Assembly (NCBI RefSeq): GCF_036010505.1
Contig: NZ_CP108569.1
Coordinates: 7,146,001 to 7,210,000, forward strand
DNA from: Streptomyces sp. NBC_01197
GTDB lineage: Bacteria; Actinomycetota; Actinomycetes; Streptomycetales; Streptomycetaceae
Direction: 5' to 3'
Length of the DNA stretch: 64,000 bases
Shown: piece by piece, positions 9,039-18,498 of the stretch
Layout: each line of letters starts with the position of its first letter
Position numbering within the stretch: the stretch's first letter is position 1
Translations under genes and position numbers: made by a program
Notes under the pieces: generated by a model
What the model saw: the letters and a program-made list of their open reading frames with translations, nothing else
The model's database searches: none
What the model was told of the DNA's origin: nothing

Positions 9039-9872
9039 TCATGCGGTTCTGCCGGGCGCGCTGTCGTGGCACAGCACGAGCACGGCGGCGTCGTCCTCGT
9101 GACCCGTGAGCACCGCGGCCTTGATGATCTCGTCGGCCAGTACGTCGGCATCGGCGCCCGCATGGGCGACCGCCCGGTTCATGACGGCCTCCAGCCCCTT
9201 CTCGATGGGGAAGGACGGTCCTTCGATCACCCCGTCGGTGATCAGTACGAACGCGCCCACCTCCGTCAGCTTCCGCCGGGTCACCGGGTAGCGCTCGTTC
9301 GGCTGGACGCCCAGCGGCAGGCCTCCTTCGTCGTCGATGATGCCGGCCCGCCCGTCCGCCGAGGCCCAGACCGCCGGGACATGCCCGGCGCGGGCGCTTT
9401 CGATCTCCCAGGTGACGGGGTCGAAGCGCAGGAAGGTGCAGGTCGCGAAGAGCGTCGAGTTCACCGAGAGCAGCAGGTCGTTGGTCCGGCCGATGATCTC
9501 GCCCGGATCTGTCGCGGTCCCGGCGATGGCCCGCATTCCGATCCGGATCTGGCCCATGAAGGCGGCGGCCTCGACGTCGTGTCCCTGTACGTCGCCGATG
9601 GCGAACCCGAGCGACCCGTCCGGGAGCGGAAACCCGTCGTACCAGTCGCCTCCGATGTCCAGCCCGCTGCGGGCCGGGGTGTAGCGGGCCGTGGTACGGA
9701 GGCCGGGCAGGCCGGGGAGGCTGGCCGGGAGCATTTCGCGCTGCAGGGCCTCGGCCAGTTCCACCCGTGCCTGATGGATCTCCACCTCCCGCCGGGCCCG
9801 GGCGGTGAGCTGGTGGAGCGTGGTGAGGAGCTCGTCGGCGCTTGCGGAACGAGGAGGACGACGCCGGTTCAT
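9039..9872 (-). CDS. PP2C/SpoIIE-type Ser/Thr phosphatase
   Basis: About 277 residues. A short helical N-terminus (ELLTTLHQLTARARREVEIHQARVELAEAL) leads into a SpoIIE domain with LQREMLPASLPGLPGL, the metal-binding SGLDIGGDWYDGF, AIGDVQGHDVEAAAFMGQIR and LITDGVIE, then a final DDAAVLVL. Such enzymes dephosphorylate anti-anti-sigma factors. ATG at 9872 is favoured because GGAG lies 6 nt upstream; a GTG at 9974 would add a Pro/Arg-rich leader. It is probably co-transcribed with the MASE1 gene, suggesting a membrane-sensed phosphatase module. Confidence 0.88.
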   Translation of the reverse strand: MNRRRPPRSASADELLTTLHQLTARARREVEIHQARVELAEALQREMLPASLPGLPGLRTTARYTPARSGLDIGGDWYDGFPLPDGSLGFAIGDVQGHDVEAAAFMGQIRIGMRAIAGTATDPGEIIGRTNDLLLSVNSTLFATCTFLRFDPVTWEIESARAGHVPAVWASADGRAGIIDDEGGLPLGVQPNERYPVTRRKLTEVGAFVLITDGVIEGPSFPIEKGLEAVMNRAVAHAGADADVLADEIIKAAVLTGHEDDAAVLVLCHDSAPGRTA

Positions 9873-10365
9873 GAGCGGCTCCGCGGTGCGTTTGTTCCCG
9901 GACCGCGACCGGGGCCCGGGGTCGCGGGTCAGGCCGTGTACCGGCCCGTCGGGCCTCTCCTCTCCGACGATCACGGTCCGTGGGTCCGGTGACCGTTACC
10001 TGCATTTTATTTCCGGAGCCGGGATTGCGCAGCCCCCGGCGGAGGGCGAGCTTCCGAAGCAGCGGGTACCGCGCTCTCGGAGCGGGCCGCAGCGGAGCAC
10101 AGCCGAAGACGGTGATCAGGGCCATGCCGGCAAATGAAGGTCTTCGGGGTGGTCCATCGTGCTGGTCGTTCGGGCACGTCGCGAAGCGCGACGCGGCGGA
10201 GCGTGAATTTCTTCTGTCCTGATCTTCAATCGCACTTTCGGGTGCCCGCAGGCGGGGGCGAGTGGGACATTGATCGTCATATCGAACGCAATGAAACGGC
10301 CGGATGTGTGCCAGGAGGGGCTCAACGGATGAGCCGACGGGGTCGCCGCGCGTTCGGCCGTGTAG

Positions 10366-10722
<357 letters not shown>

Positions 10723-10732
10723 TCCGGCGGGT

Positions 10733-10766
10733 GTGCCCGCCTCCGGCCTGTGCCGGAGGCGGGCAC
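10733..10766 (+). terminator. Strong intrinsic terminator of the cold-shock gene
   Basis: Perfect 15-bp stem (10733-10747 with 10752-10766) around a CTGT loop; no U-tract, as usual in high-GC actinomycetes. Confidence 0.85.
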
Positions 10767-10953
10767 TGTCGTTTCCGGATCTTCACGGTGTGTTCGCCCC
10801 TGACGCGGCCGTTCGCACCGCTGGCGTGCGCCGGTGCGGGATGGACCGCACGGGCGTGTTCCGCAGGCGCGCTCCCCTGTTTGTGTGGATGATCTTCTGG
10901 GCAGCGGATGAATGTCGGCTGCACCCGGAGCCGCCGTACGCAGGAGGAATCTG

Positions 10954-12453
10954 ATGAGCAGCGCGGGAAGCCCCGCCATCGGCACCATCACCACCGAGGT
11001 GCCTGCGCGGCTCGACCGGCTGCCCTGGTCGCGCTGGCACTGGATGATCGTGATCGGACTAGGGACGGTCTGGATCCTCGACGGTCTCGAAGTCACGGTG
11101 GTGGGCAACATCGCCAGCCGGCTCTCGGAGAGCGGCAGCGGACTGCCCATCAGCGACGCCCAGGTCACCGGGCTCGGAGCTGCCCTCTATGTGGCGGGTG
11201 CCTGCTCGGGCGCGCTGGTCTTCGGCTGGCTCACCGACCGCTTCGGCCGCAAGAAGCTCTTCCTCATCACTCTCGCCGTCTATCTGGCGGCGACTGCGAT
11301 GACCGCGCTCTCCTTCTCGGCGTGGTGGTTCTTCCTCTTCCGGTTCCTCACCGGCTTCGGTATCGGCGGTGAGTACGCGGCCATCAACTCGGCCATCGAT
11401 GAACTGATTCCCAGCAAGTACCGCGGCCGGGTCGACCTGATCATCAACGGCAGCTACTGGCTCGGCGCGATGGGCGGCGCCCTCCTGTCGGTGCTGGCCC
11501 TCGACACTGGCATCTTCCCCGAGAACATCGGCTGGCGCCTCACGTTCGCGCTCGGCGTCGTCCTCGGCCTGGTGATCCTGCTGGTGCGCAGGCACGTACC
11601 CGAGAGCCCGCGCTGGATGTTCATCCACGGACAGTCCGACGGCGCGAACGCGATCGTCGACGGCGTCGAGAAGGAGATCGAGGCGGAGACGGGCGCGCCA
11701 CTGCCGAAAGCGGGCCGGGCCATCACCATCGAGCAGCGCAAGAGCGTCAGTTTCGTCGAGATCGGCCGTACGCTCTTCCGCGCGTACCCCAAGCGCGCGA
11801 CGCTCGGCTTCTCGCTCTTCATCGGCCAGGCGTTCCTGTACAACGCCATCACCTTCGGTTTCAGCTCGATCCTGGTGAAGTTCTTCGGTGTCTCCAGCGG
11901 TACGACGGGGTACTTCTTCGCGGTCATCGCGTTCGGGAACTTCCTCGGCCCGCTGCTGCTGGGCAGGCTCTTCGACACCGTCGGGCGCAGGAAGATGATC
12001 TCGGGGACGTACATCCTCTCGGGGCTGCTGCTCTCTGTGACCGCCTGGCTCTTCGACGAGGGGTGGCTCAACGCGGCGACGATGACGCTGTGCTGGTGCG
12101 TCGTGCTGTTCTTCGCGTCGGCCGGGGCCAGTTCGGCCTACCTGACGGTGAGCGAGATCTTCCCGATGGAGACCCGGGCCCTGGCGATCGCCCTGTTCTA
12201 CGCGCTCGGTACGGCGGCGGGCGGTATTTCCGGGCCGCTCATCTTCTCCGGTCTCACATCGAGCGGTGTGGTCTCGGACGCCGTCATCGCGTTCTGTATC
12301 GGTGCCGCGCTGATGGTCGCCGCCGGAGTGGTGGCCGTGCTGTTCGCGGTGGACGCGGAGGGCAGGACTCTGGAGGACATCGCGCGCCCGCTCTCCCAAC
12401 GGCCCGCGGCCACCGACGGACCGGCCGCGCCGCCGACGGCCGCCGCCGTATGA
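10954..12453 (+). CDS. MFS transporter (sugar-porter/metabolite type)
   Basis: A 499-residue, 12-helix transporter. LDGLEVTVVGNIASRL in TM1, the motif-A form GWLTDRFGRKKLF and its second-half copy GRLFDTVGRRKM, RFLTGFGIGGEYAAINS, and PESPRWMFIHGQ match the sugar-porter/metabolite branch of the MFS. A ~50-residue cytosolic loop separates the halves. ATG at 10954 is preceded by AGGAGG at ideal spacing, so the longer ORF upstream is rejected. Its stop overlaps the next start in an ATGA arrangement, coupling it oddly to a DNA-repair-type domain protein. Substrate unknown. Confidence 0.88.
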   Translation: MSSAGSPAIGTITTEVPARLDRLPWSRWHWMIVIGLGTVWILDGLEVTVVGNIASRLSESGSGLPISDAQVTGLGAALYVAGACSGALVFGWLTDRFGRKKLFLITLAVYLAATAMTALSFSAWWFFLFRFLTGFGIGGEYAAINSAIDELIPSKYRGRVDLIINGSYWLGAMGGALLSVLALDTGIFPENIGWRLTFALGVVLGLVILLVRRHVPESPRWMFIHGQSDGANAIVDGVEKEIEAETGAPLPKAGRAITIEQRKSVSFVEIGRTLFRAYPKRATLGFSLFIGQAFLYNAITFGFSSILVKFFGVSSGTTGYFFAVIAFGNFLGPLLLGRLFDTVGRRKMISGTYILSGLLLSVTAWLFDEGWLNAATMTLCWCVVLFFASAGASSAYLTVSEIFPMETRALAIALFYALGTAAGGISGPLIFSGLTSSGVVSDAVIAFCIGAALMVAAGVVAVLFAVDAEGRTLEDIARPLSQRPAATDGPAAPPTAAAV

Positions 12454-13145
12454 ACGCGAGGAAGACACCGGACATGAGCGGCGACGAACCTCTGGAAAAG
12501 TACCGGGGCAAGCGGGATTTCGGTACGACGTCGGAGCCCCGCGGCGGGGCCGTGGGGGAGGGGGACGCACCCTGCTTCGTGGTGCAGATCCACGACGCGC
12601 GCCGGATGCACTTCGACTTCAGGCTCGAAGTGGACGGCGTGCTCAAGTCCTGGGCCGTGCCGAAGGGGCCGTCCGCCGAGCCCAAGGACAAGCGCCTGGC
12701 CGTACCCACCGAGGACCACCCGCTGGAGTACCGGGAGTTCGAGGGGGTCATTCCGCAGGGCGAGTACGGTGGCGGCACGGTCATCGTCTGGGACGAGGGC
12801 ACCTACCGCCCGCTCAGCCATGACCGCCGCGGCCACAGCATCCCGTTCGGGGAGTCCATCGAGCGCGGGCACGCGACCTTCTGGCTGGACGGGACCCAAC
12901 TGCACGGTGAGTACGCGCTGACGCGTTTCCACGGAGGCGGCGACAGCACCGACCCCGAGGCCTGGCTGCTCATCAAGGCGAGGGAGAAGACCGGCACGGC
13001 GCGGGGCAGGACCGGCGGGACCCGGACGTCGGCCCGGGAGAGCCACGGGGCGACGGATCCCCGCCGGGCGCGCTCGGTCCGTACCGGAAGAACGCTCCAG
13101 CAGGTCGCCGAGAGCGCGGCGGACGACGGCAGCGAACAGCCCTGA
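12450..13145 (+). CDS. LigD-type 3'-phosphoesterase (PE) domain protein
   Basis: A 231-residue protein. Residues ~15-180 form a PE domain: FVVQIHDARRMHFDFRLE (metal-binding His and the HFDFRLE run), LKSWAVPKGPS, and GVIPQGEYGGGTVIVWDEGTY. In LigD this domain trims 3' ends during non-homologous end joining. The C-terminal ~60 residues are a basic, Gly/Arg/Thr-rich tail. No ligase or polymerase domain is attached. The ATG overlaps the TGA of the MFS gene (ATGA); ATG at 12474 is an alternative. A stand-alone PE protein is common in Streptomyces, but the coupling to a transporter is unexplained. Confidence 0.88.
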   Translation: MNARKTPDMSGDEPLEKYRGKRDFGTTSEPRGGAVGEGDAPCFVVQIHDARRMHFDFRLEVDGVLKSWAVPKGPSAEPKDKRLAVPTEDHPLEYREFEGVIPQGEYGGGTVIVWDEGTYRPLSHDRRGHSIPFGESIERGHATFWLDGTQLHGEYALTRFHGGGDSTDPEAWLLIKAREKTGTARGRTGGTRTSARESHGATDPRRARSVRTGRTLQQVAESAADDGSEQP

Positions 13146-13406
13146 GCCGAAGCGCTGTACGGGGCCGGCTTCACCGCCTCCCGGGCCCCGCTGCCCATAA
13201 GTCGCCAGAGAAATACGGGACATGACACGGACGGCCCGTTCGGTGAACGCCGGATGACGGGGCCCGGGCCGGTTGGGCGCCGCAGCGCGTGTCGAACACT
13301 CTGCCGGGGCCGGTGACCGGCGAAGGTGGTGGGCAGGCAGACAGGCAAGACCGATCCGGGCCCGGCCGACCGGAGCGGTCCCATTCGTACGGCCGAGGAG
13401 CAGCGG

Positions 13407-13913
13407 ATGAACACCGCAGATGTTCTGGCAGACGCGTTCGACCGGATCCAGGAGTCCGTGCACGACGCCGTCGACGGCCTCACGGCCGAGGACCTCGGCG
13501 TACAGCTGGACAGCGGGGCGAACTCGATCGCCTGGCTGGTCTGGCATCTGACCCGGGTCCAGGACGACCATGTGTCCGACGCGGCCGGCCTTGAGCAGGT
13601 GTGGCTGGCGCAGGACTGGGCCGGGCGGTTCGAGCTGCCCTTCGCCGAAACGGAGACCGGTTACGGCCAGAGCGCCGGACAGGTCGCGAAGGTGCGGGCC
13701 GACGCCGCCCTGCTGACCGGGTACTACGACGCGGTCCACGAGCAGACCATGGGCTTCGTCCGGGGACTCGACGACGCCGCGCTCGACCGGGTGGTGGACG
13801 AGGCGTGGTCGCCGCCGGTCACGCTCGGTGTCCGGCTGGTCAGCGTCATCGGCGACGACCTGCAGCACGTGGGCCAGGCCGCCTTCGTCAGGGGAGCCCT
13901 GGAACGCCGGTAG
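13407..13913 (+). CDS. DinB/DUF664-like four-helix protein
   Basis: A 168-residue soluble protein. WLVWHLTRVQDDHVSDAAG near residue 45 supplies the first metal-ligand His of the DinB/YfiT fold, and DDLQHVGQAAFVRG near the C-terminus supplies the last. The family includes thiol-dependent (mycothiol/bacillithiol) transferases and hydrolases. ATG at 13407 has GAGGAG 7 nt before it. It stands alone, with a GC-rich hairpin directly after its stop. Function beyond fold is not readable. Confidence 0.78.
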   Translation: MNTADVLADAFDRIQESVHDAVDGLTAEDLGVQLDSGANSIAWLVWHLTRVQDDHVSDAAGLEQVWLAQDWAGRFELPFAETETGYGQSAGQVAKVRADAALLTGYYDAVHEQTMGFVRGLDDAALDRVVDEAWSPPVTLGVRLVSVIGDDLQHVGQAAFVRGALERR

Positions 13914-13914
13914 C

Positions 13915-13964
13915 GCGGCCGGGCCGGGTCCGTTCGGCCGGGCCTGTTCCGGGGGCCCGGCCGC
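13915..13964 (+). terminator. Long GC-rich hairpin after the DinB-like gene
   Basis: GCGGCCGGGCC (13915-13925) pairs with GGCCCGGCCGC (13954-13964), enclosing a 28-nt GC-rich loop. Confidence 0.55.
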
Positions 13965-14048
13965 ACGGGCCGGGCCAGCGGCCCTGATGCGGGGGCAACC
14001 GCGAAAAGTTAAGCTTTGGGCACCTCAGCCCTCCTCCGGAGCGACCGT

Positions 14049-16100
14049 ATGGCAGGACGAGATCTTCCCCTGATCGGGCCGGGCGAGCGACTGGCCCTCA
14101 ACCGTATGGGCAGTTTCGACTGGGACCTGCGCAGCGGGACGTTGGAGTTCGACGAGCCCGGTCTCGCCGTGTTCGATCTGCGCCCCGACGAGTTCGACGG
14201 CCGCCCCGAGTCCCTGAGCAGCCGCATCCCGCCCGAGGAGGGCAACCGGCTCGACGCGGCGCGGACGCAGGCCATCCGGACCGGCCGTTCCTCTTACGGG
14301 GTGTACTTCCAGCTGCGGCGCCGCAACGGGGTCCGGCAGTGGACCCACATCCGCGGCCGGATCCTGCGGGACGAACAGGAATCCCCGTACCGCGTCATCG
14401 GAATCGTGCGCAACGCGACGACCGAACTGACCGAATTCGTCACCGTCAGCCCCGTCGAAGCGGGCCGCCGACGGGTGACCACCATGGTCCAGGGCACCAC
14501 CGACGCGCTCTCCCGTGCTGTCACCGTCGACGATGTGACGGCGGTCCTGACCGGCGAGAACGGGCTCGAACGCTTCGGGGCCGACGGGCTCGTGCTCGGC
14601 CTGGTCGCGGGCGGGGCACTGGAACTCGTCGCGCTCTCCGGGGACACGATGCATCTCCTGGACGACGTGGGGCGCCACCGGCTCGACAGCTCGCTGCCAC
14701 TGGCCGCCGCGGTCCTGTCCCAGCAGCCCCGGTTCGTCACCTCTCTGACCGGTCTCTCGGAGGAGTTCCCCCGGCTGCGCCCGTACACCGAGCGGATGGG
14801 GTTCGACGCGGCGGCCTTCCTGCCGCTGATCGCGCAGGCCCGCTCCATCGGCTGTCTGGCGCTCTTCTACCGGGGCCGCAGTCGCTTCTCGTCGGAGGAC
14901 CGCAACCTCTGCGTAGGGCTTGCGGCCATCGTCGCCCAGTCTCTGCAGCGCGCCGTCCTCTTCGACCAGGAGAGGGAGTTCGCCACCGGTCTTCAGTCCG
15001 CCATGCTGCCCCGGCGCATCCCCGAGTTCCCGTCCGCCGAGATCGCCGTGCGGTACCACTCGGCGTGGAGCGGCAGGGAGGTCGGCGGCGACTGGTACGA
15101 CGTCGTCGCACTGCCGCGCGGCAGGGTGGGCGTCGTGGTCGGTGACGTTCAGGGCCATGACACACACGCGTCGGCCATCATGGGCCAGCTCCGTATCGCA
15201 CTGCGCGCGTACGCGGGGGAGGGGCACACTCCGGGCAGTGTGCTGGCGCGCGCGTCCCGTTTCCTCGCCGAGCTGGACACCGACCGCTTCGCCACCTGCA
15301 CCTATGCCCAGGTCGATCTGGCCTCGGGTGCGGTCAGGGCGGTCCGCGCGGGGCACCTCGGGCCGCTGATCCGCCACACCGACGGGCGGGTCGGCTGGCC
15401 GAACGTGCGCGGTGGCCTCCCGCTCGGCCTCGGCACGGAGTTCGGGCAGGAGGAGTACCCCGAGACCCGGCTGGACCTGGTGCCCGGCGAGACCCTCCTG
15501 CTCTGCACCGACGGCCTGGTCGAGGAGCCCGGCACCGACATCGGTGTCGGGATGGACGCGCTCGCCGACGCGGTACGCCAGGGCCCCGACGAGGCGGAGG
15601 CGCTCGCCGACGACGTGGCCACCCGGCTCTGGGAGCGCTGGGGCACCAGCGACGATGTCGCCCTGCTGGTACTGCGCCGGGTGCCCGATCCGGGGACCCC
15701 CCAGGCACCCCGTGTCCACCAGTACATCCACCAGGCCGACCCGGAAGGGCTCGCCGAGGCCCGCGCCGTCCTGCGCGGCGCGCTGGAGGCCTGGGGGCTG
15801 GAAGAGCTCGTAGACGACGTGGAACTCGCCGCGGGGGAGCTCCTGGTGAACGTGCTGCTGCACACGGAGGGCGGCGCTGTCCTGACGCTGGAAGTGCTGC
15901 CCGAGCCGGTGCGGCGGATCCGGCTCTGGGTCCAGGACCGGTCGAGCGCCTGGCCGCGCCGCCGCATCCCCGGGGAGGCGGCGACCTCGGGGCGCGGCCT
16001 GATGCTGATCGACGCGGTGTCGGCCCGCTGGGGGGTCGAACCGCGCGGGGACGGCAAGGCCGTCTGGTGCGAGTTCGAGCCGTCCGGCACCCGGGCCTGA
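14049..16100 (+). CDS. PAS-GAF-SpoIIE phosphatase-HATPase regulator
   Basis: About 683 residues with four modules: a PAS-like domain (~15-140, LNRMGSFDWDLRSGTLEFDE...YRVIGIVRNAT), a GAF domain (~140-305), a SpoIIE/PP2C phosphatase (~320-535; LQSAMLPRRIPEFP, GREVGGDWYDVVAL, VVGDVQGHDTHASAIMGQLR, LLCTDGLVEEPG) and a C-terminal RsbW-type HATPase (~560-683; VELAAGELLVNVLLHTEGG). It joins opposing kinase and phosphatase activities of a partner-switching sigma-factor system in one chain. ATG at 14049 has a GGAG site 7 nt upstream; an earlier TTG is in frame. It is flanked by unrelated single genes. Confidence 0.88.
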   Translation: MAGRDLPLIGPGERLALNRMGSFDWDLRSGTLEFDEPGLAVFDLRPDEFDGRPESLSSRIPPEEGNRLDAARTQAIRTGRSSYGVYFQLRRRNGVRQWTHIRGRILRDEQESPYRVIGIVRNATTELTEFVTVSPVEAGRRRVTTMVQGTTDALSRAVTVDDVTAVLTGENGLERFGADGLVLGLVAGGALELVALSGDTMHLLDDVGRHRLDSSLPLAAAVLSQQPRFVTSLTGLSEEFPRLRPYTERMGFDAAAFLPLIAQARSIGCLALFYRGRSRFSSEDRNLCVGLAAIVAQSLQRAVLFDQEREFATGLQSAMLPRRIPEFPSAEIAVRYHSAWSGREVGGDWYDVVALPRGRVGVVVGDVQGHDTHASAIMGQLRIALRAYAGEGHTPGSVLARASRFLAELDTDRFATCTYAQVDLASGAVRAVRAGHLGPLIRHTDGRVGWPNVRGGLPLGLGTEFGQEEYPETRLDLVPGETLLLCTDGLVEEPGTDIGVGMDALADAVRQGPDEAEALADDVATRLWERWGTSDDVALLVLRRVPDPGTPQAPRVHQYIHQADPEGLAEARAVLRGALEAWGLEELVDDVELAAGELLVNVLLHTEGGAVLTLEVLPEPVRRIRLWVQDRSSAWPRRRIPGEAATSGRGLMLIDAVSARWGVEPRGDGKAVWCEFEPSGTRA

Positions 16101-16215
16101 GCGACTTCCGCTCACCCTTGGTCTTCAACCTCGAACCAAAGCATGACACCGCGTACGACTTGTCCTGGTCCGTAGCACTTTTGTGCCGGACGGGCAGCCC
16201 CGCTGCCGCAGGCGC

Positions 16216-16236
16216 TTGACAACCGTTTCGTAACGG
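16216..16236 (+). promoter_or_regulatory. TTGACA -35-like element with palindromic operator
   Basis: TTGACA at 16216-16221 is followed by CCGTT-TCGT-AACGG, a perfect 5-bp dyad with 4-nt spacer (16223-16236). The position suggests a repressor site over the promoter of the MDR oxidoreductase gene. The matching -10 is not clear. Confidence 0.5.
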
Positions 16237-16296
16237 CTTCACTCTTCTGCTAGAACCTATAACCAACGGATGAAGCGATAGCGAAAGGCCGGTGGC

Positions 16297-17361
16297 GTGA
16301 TGACGAACGCCGAGAACCCCAGCGCCCTCAGTAACGCCACGGTCACCGAGGTCGTCCTGCCGGGCGTCGTCGAGCCGGAGGGTCTGGAAGTGCGGACCCG
16401 GCCGACGCCCGCTCCCGGGCCCGGTGAGGTGCTGCTGGAGATGGAGGCCACCGGCGTCTCGTTTGCCGAGCAGCAGATGCGCCGCGGCAAGTACTACGAC
16501 CAGCCGGCGTACCCCTTCGTGCCCGGTTACGACGTGGTGGGCACGGTCGTGGGGACGGGGCCGGGCGTGGACTCCCGGCTGACGGGCCGCCGGTTCGCCG
16601 CGCTGCTCAAGACCGGGGGCTGGGCGGACCGTCTGCTGGTCAGCGCCGCCGATCTGGTCCCGGTGCCCGACGGCGTCGACCCGGTCGAGGCCGAGACCCT
16701 CGTCGTCAACGGGATCACCGCGTGGCAGATGCTGCACCGCGCCGCCCGGGTCCGCGCCGGGCAGACCGTGCTGGTGCACGGTGCGAACGGCGGGGTGGGC
16801 TCCACGCTCGTACAGCTGGCCCTGCTGGCCGGGGCCCGGGTCATCGGTACGGCTTCGCCCCGCCACCACGAGGCCCTGCGCGCCCGGGGCGTCGTCCCCG
16901 TCGACTACCGGGCGCCCGGTCTGGCGGACCGGCTGCGGGCCGCCGCCCCGCACGGGGTGGACGCCGTCTTCGACCATGTCGGCGGTGACGGTGTCGTCGA
17001 CTCGTTCCGGCTGCTGGCGCCCGGCGGCACTCTTGTGTCGTACGGCACCGCGGCCACCCGCGACACGCCGGGATCCTCCCGGCTGCCGGTGCTCCTGCTG
17101 ATCGGGCGGCTGACCCTGTGGAATCTGCTGCCCAACCGACGCAGCGCCGCCTTCTACAACATCTGGGCTGGGAAGCGGCGCGCCGCGGAGTTCCGGGCGC
17201 GCACGCGGTCCGATCTGACCCAGGTGCTGAGTCTGCTCGCCGACGGCTCGCTCACCGCCGCCGTCGCGGCCCGCCTCCCGCTGGACCGCGCGGCCGAAGC
17301 GCTGCGGCTGGCCGAGTCGGGAACGGTCGCGGGAAAGGTCGTCCTGACCCCGGTGCCGTAG
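16297..17361 (+). CDS. MDR-superfamily quinone/zinc-less alcohol dehydrogenase
   Basis: A 354-residue NAD(P)H-dependent oxidoreductase. GroES-like N-terminal part (PGPGEVLLEMEATGVSFAEQ, YPFVPGYDVVGTVVGTG), then a Rossmann domain with VLVHGANGGVGSTLVQLALLAGA (an AxGGVG nucleotide motif), FDHVGGDGVVDSF and LAPGGTLVSYG. Zinc-binding cysteines are absent, which fits the quinone reductase/enoyl reductase branch. GTG at 16297 or ATG at 16300 are both possible. The upstream dyad implies regulation by a repressor not encoded next door. Confidence 0.87.
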   Translation: MMTNAENPSALSNATVTEVVLPGVVEPEGLEVRTRPTPAPGPGEVLLEMEATGVSFAEQQMRRGKYYDQPAYPFVPGYDVVGTVVGTGPGVDSRLTGRRFAALLKTGGWADRLLVSAADLVPVPDGVDPVEAETLVVNGITAWQMLHRAARVRAGQTVLVHGANGGVGSTLVQLALLAGARVIGTASPRHHEALRARGVVPVDYRAPGLADRLRAAAPHGVDAVFDHVGGDGVVDSFRLLAPGGTLVSYGTAATRDTPGSSRLPVLLLIGRLTLWNLLPNRRSAAFYNIWAGKRRAAEFRARTRSDLTQVLSLLADGSLTAAVAARLPLDRAAEALRLAESGTVAGKVVLTPVP

Positions 17362-17442
17362 CCGGGTGGCGGTGGTCCTGGGAGGTCCGGCGGCCGGAGT
17401 CCGGGATTCCAGGGAACCCCGGACCCCCACGGCTCCACCGCG

Positions 17443-18282
17443 CTACGGGACGTAGTTGAAGGTGTCCGGGTCGGGGCCGGTGCGCTCACCGCGGTCCAGG
17501 CCGGTGATGGCGGCCATGTCGGCCTCGCTGAGCTCGAAGTCGAAGAGTGCGAAGTTCTCCTTGACGCGCGAAGGCGTGACGGACTTCGGGAACACGATGT
17601 CGTTCCGCTGAATGTGCCAGCGCAGCGTGACCTGCGCCGGGGTGCGGCCGATCCGGCGGGCGATCCCGGTGATCGTCGGGTCGTCCAGGACCTTGCCCTT
17701 GGCGATCGGCGCCCACGCCTCGGTGGCGATCCGGTGCCCGGCGCCGAACGCGCGTACCTCGTCCTGCGTCAGATAGGGGTGGACCTCGATCTGGTTCACG
17801 GCCGGCGCGATCTCGGTCTCCTGGAGGAGCCGCCGCAGATGGTGCGGCTGGAAGTTGGAGACCCCGATCGCCTTCGCGCGGCCCGAGCGGTAGATCTCCT
17901 CCAGGGCCGTCCACGCCTCGACGAAATCTCCGACGCCGGGCAGCGGCCAGTGGATCAGGAACAGGTCCAGATAGTCGAACCGGAGCTCGTCGAGCGTCCG
18001 GTCGAAGGCCTTGAGCGCGTCGTCGTGGGCGTGGAAGCCGTTGTTCAGCTTGCTGGTGACGAAGATGTCCTCGCGGGCCAGACCGGAGTCGCGTACCGCC
18101 TGGCCGACCTCCTTCTCGTTGCCGTACATCTGGGCGGTGTCGATGTGCCGGTAACCGGTCTCCAGGGCGGCCAGCGTCGCCGCGACAGTGTCGGCCGGCT
18201 CGATCTGGAACACACCGAAGCCCAGCTGGGGGATCTGGACGCCGTTGTTCAGGCTGATGGTGGGAACCGCGTTCACAATCAT
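17443..18282 (-). CDS. Aldo/keto reductase
   Basis: A 279-residue (alpha/beta)8 reductase of normal length. It shows the AKR signature GYRHIDTAQMYGNEKEVGQAV (catalytic Asp and Tyr), KAIGVSNFQPHHL, the His of DLFLIHWPLP, and the cofactor segment IVFPKSVTPSRVKENFALFDF. Closest in style to AKR5-type 2,5-diketogluconate reductases. ATG at 18282 (MIVNAVPTISLNNG) follows GAGG/AAGGA purine runs. It is divergent from the acyl-CoA dehydrogenase gene with ~215 nt between them. Confidence 0.93.
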   Translation of the reverse strand: MIVNAVPTISLNNGVQIPQLGFGVFQIEPADTVAATLAALETGYRHIDTAQMYGNEKEVGQAVRDSGLAREDIFVTSKLNNGFHAHDDALKAFDRTLDELRFDYLDLFLIHWPLPGVGDFVEAWTALEEIYRSGRAKAIGVSNFQPHHLRRLLQETEIAPAVNQIEVHPYLTQDEVRAFGAGHRIATEAWAPIAKGKVLDDPTITGIARRIGRTPAQVTLRWHIQRNDIVFPKSVTPSRVKENFALFDFELSEADMAAITGLDRGERTGPDPDTFNYVP

Positions 18283-18446
18283 TCCTTGCCTCGTCCGGAT
18301 GTTGCCTCGGTCGGGGGACGGCCCGCGCCGCACCCTGGAACCAGGGTGCAACGGTGCGTGCCCCCTGTCGCATCGGCTGCCCGGCACAGCTGCCCCCATG
18401 CGGGGGCCGGGGCGAAGACGGGACGGTCATCACCATTCCAAAAGAA

Positions 18447-18460
18447 TGGAACACGTTCTA
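18447..18460 (+). promoter_or_regulatory. KstR-type operator upstream of the acyl-CoA dehydrogenase
   Basis: TGGAACACGTTCTA fits TnnAACnnGTTnnA, the published recognition pattern of the TetR-type steroid-catabolism repressor KstR. It lies 38 nt before the GTG start, a repressor-compatible position. Confidence 0.6.
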
Positions 18461-18498
18461 CTGTGCCCCTCGATCCGACGCCGCACCGAGGAGGGGCC

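Noticed and set aside
11059..12570. 503-codon minus-strand frame across the MFS gene
   Set aside because: Arg/Glu/Asp-rich shadow of the transporter, with no motif and no ribosome site.
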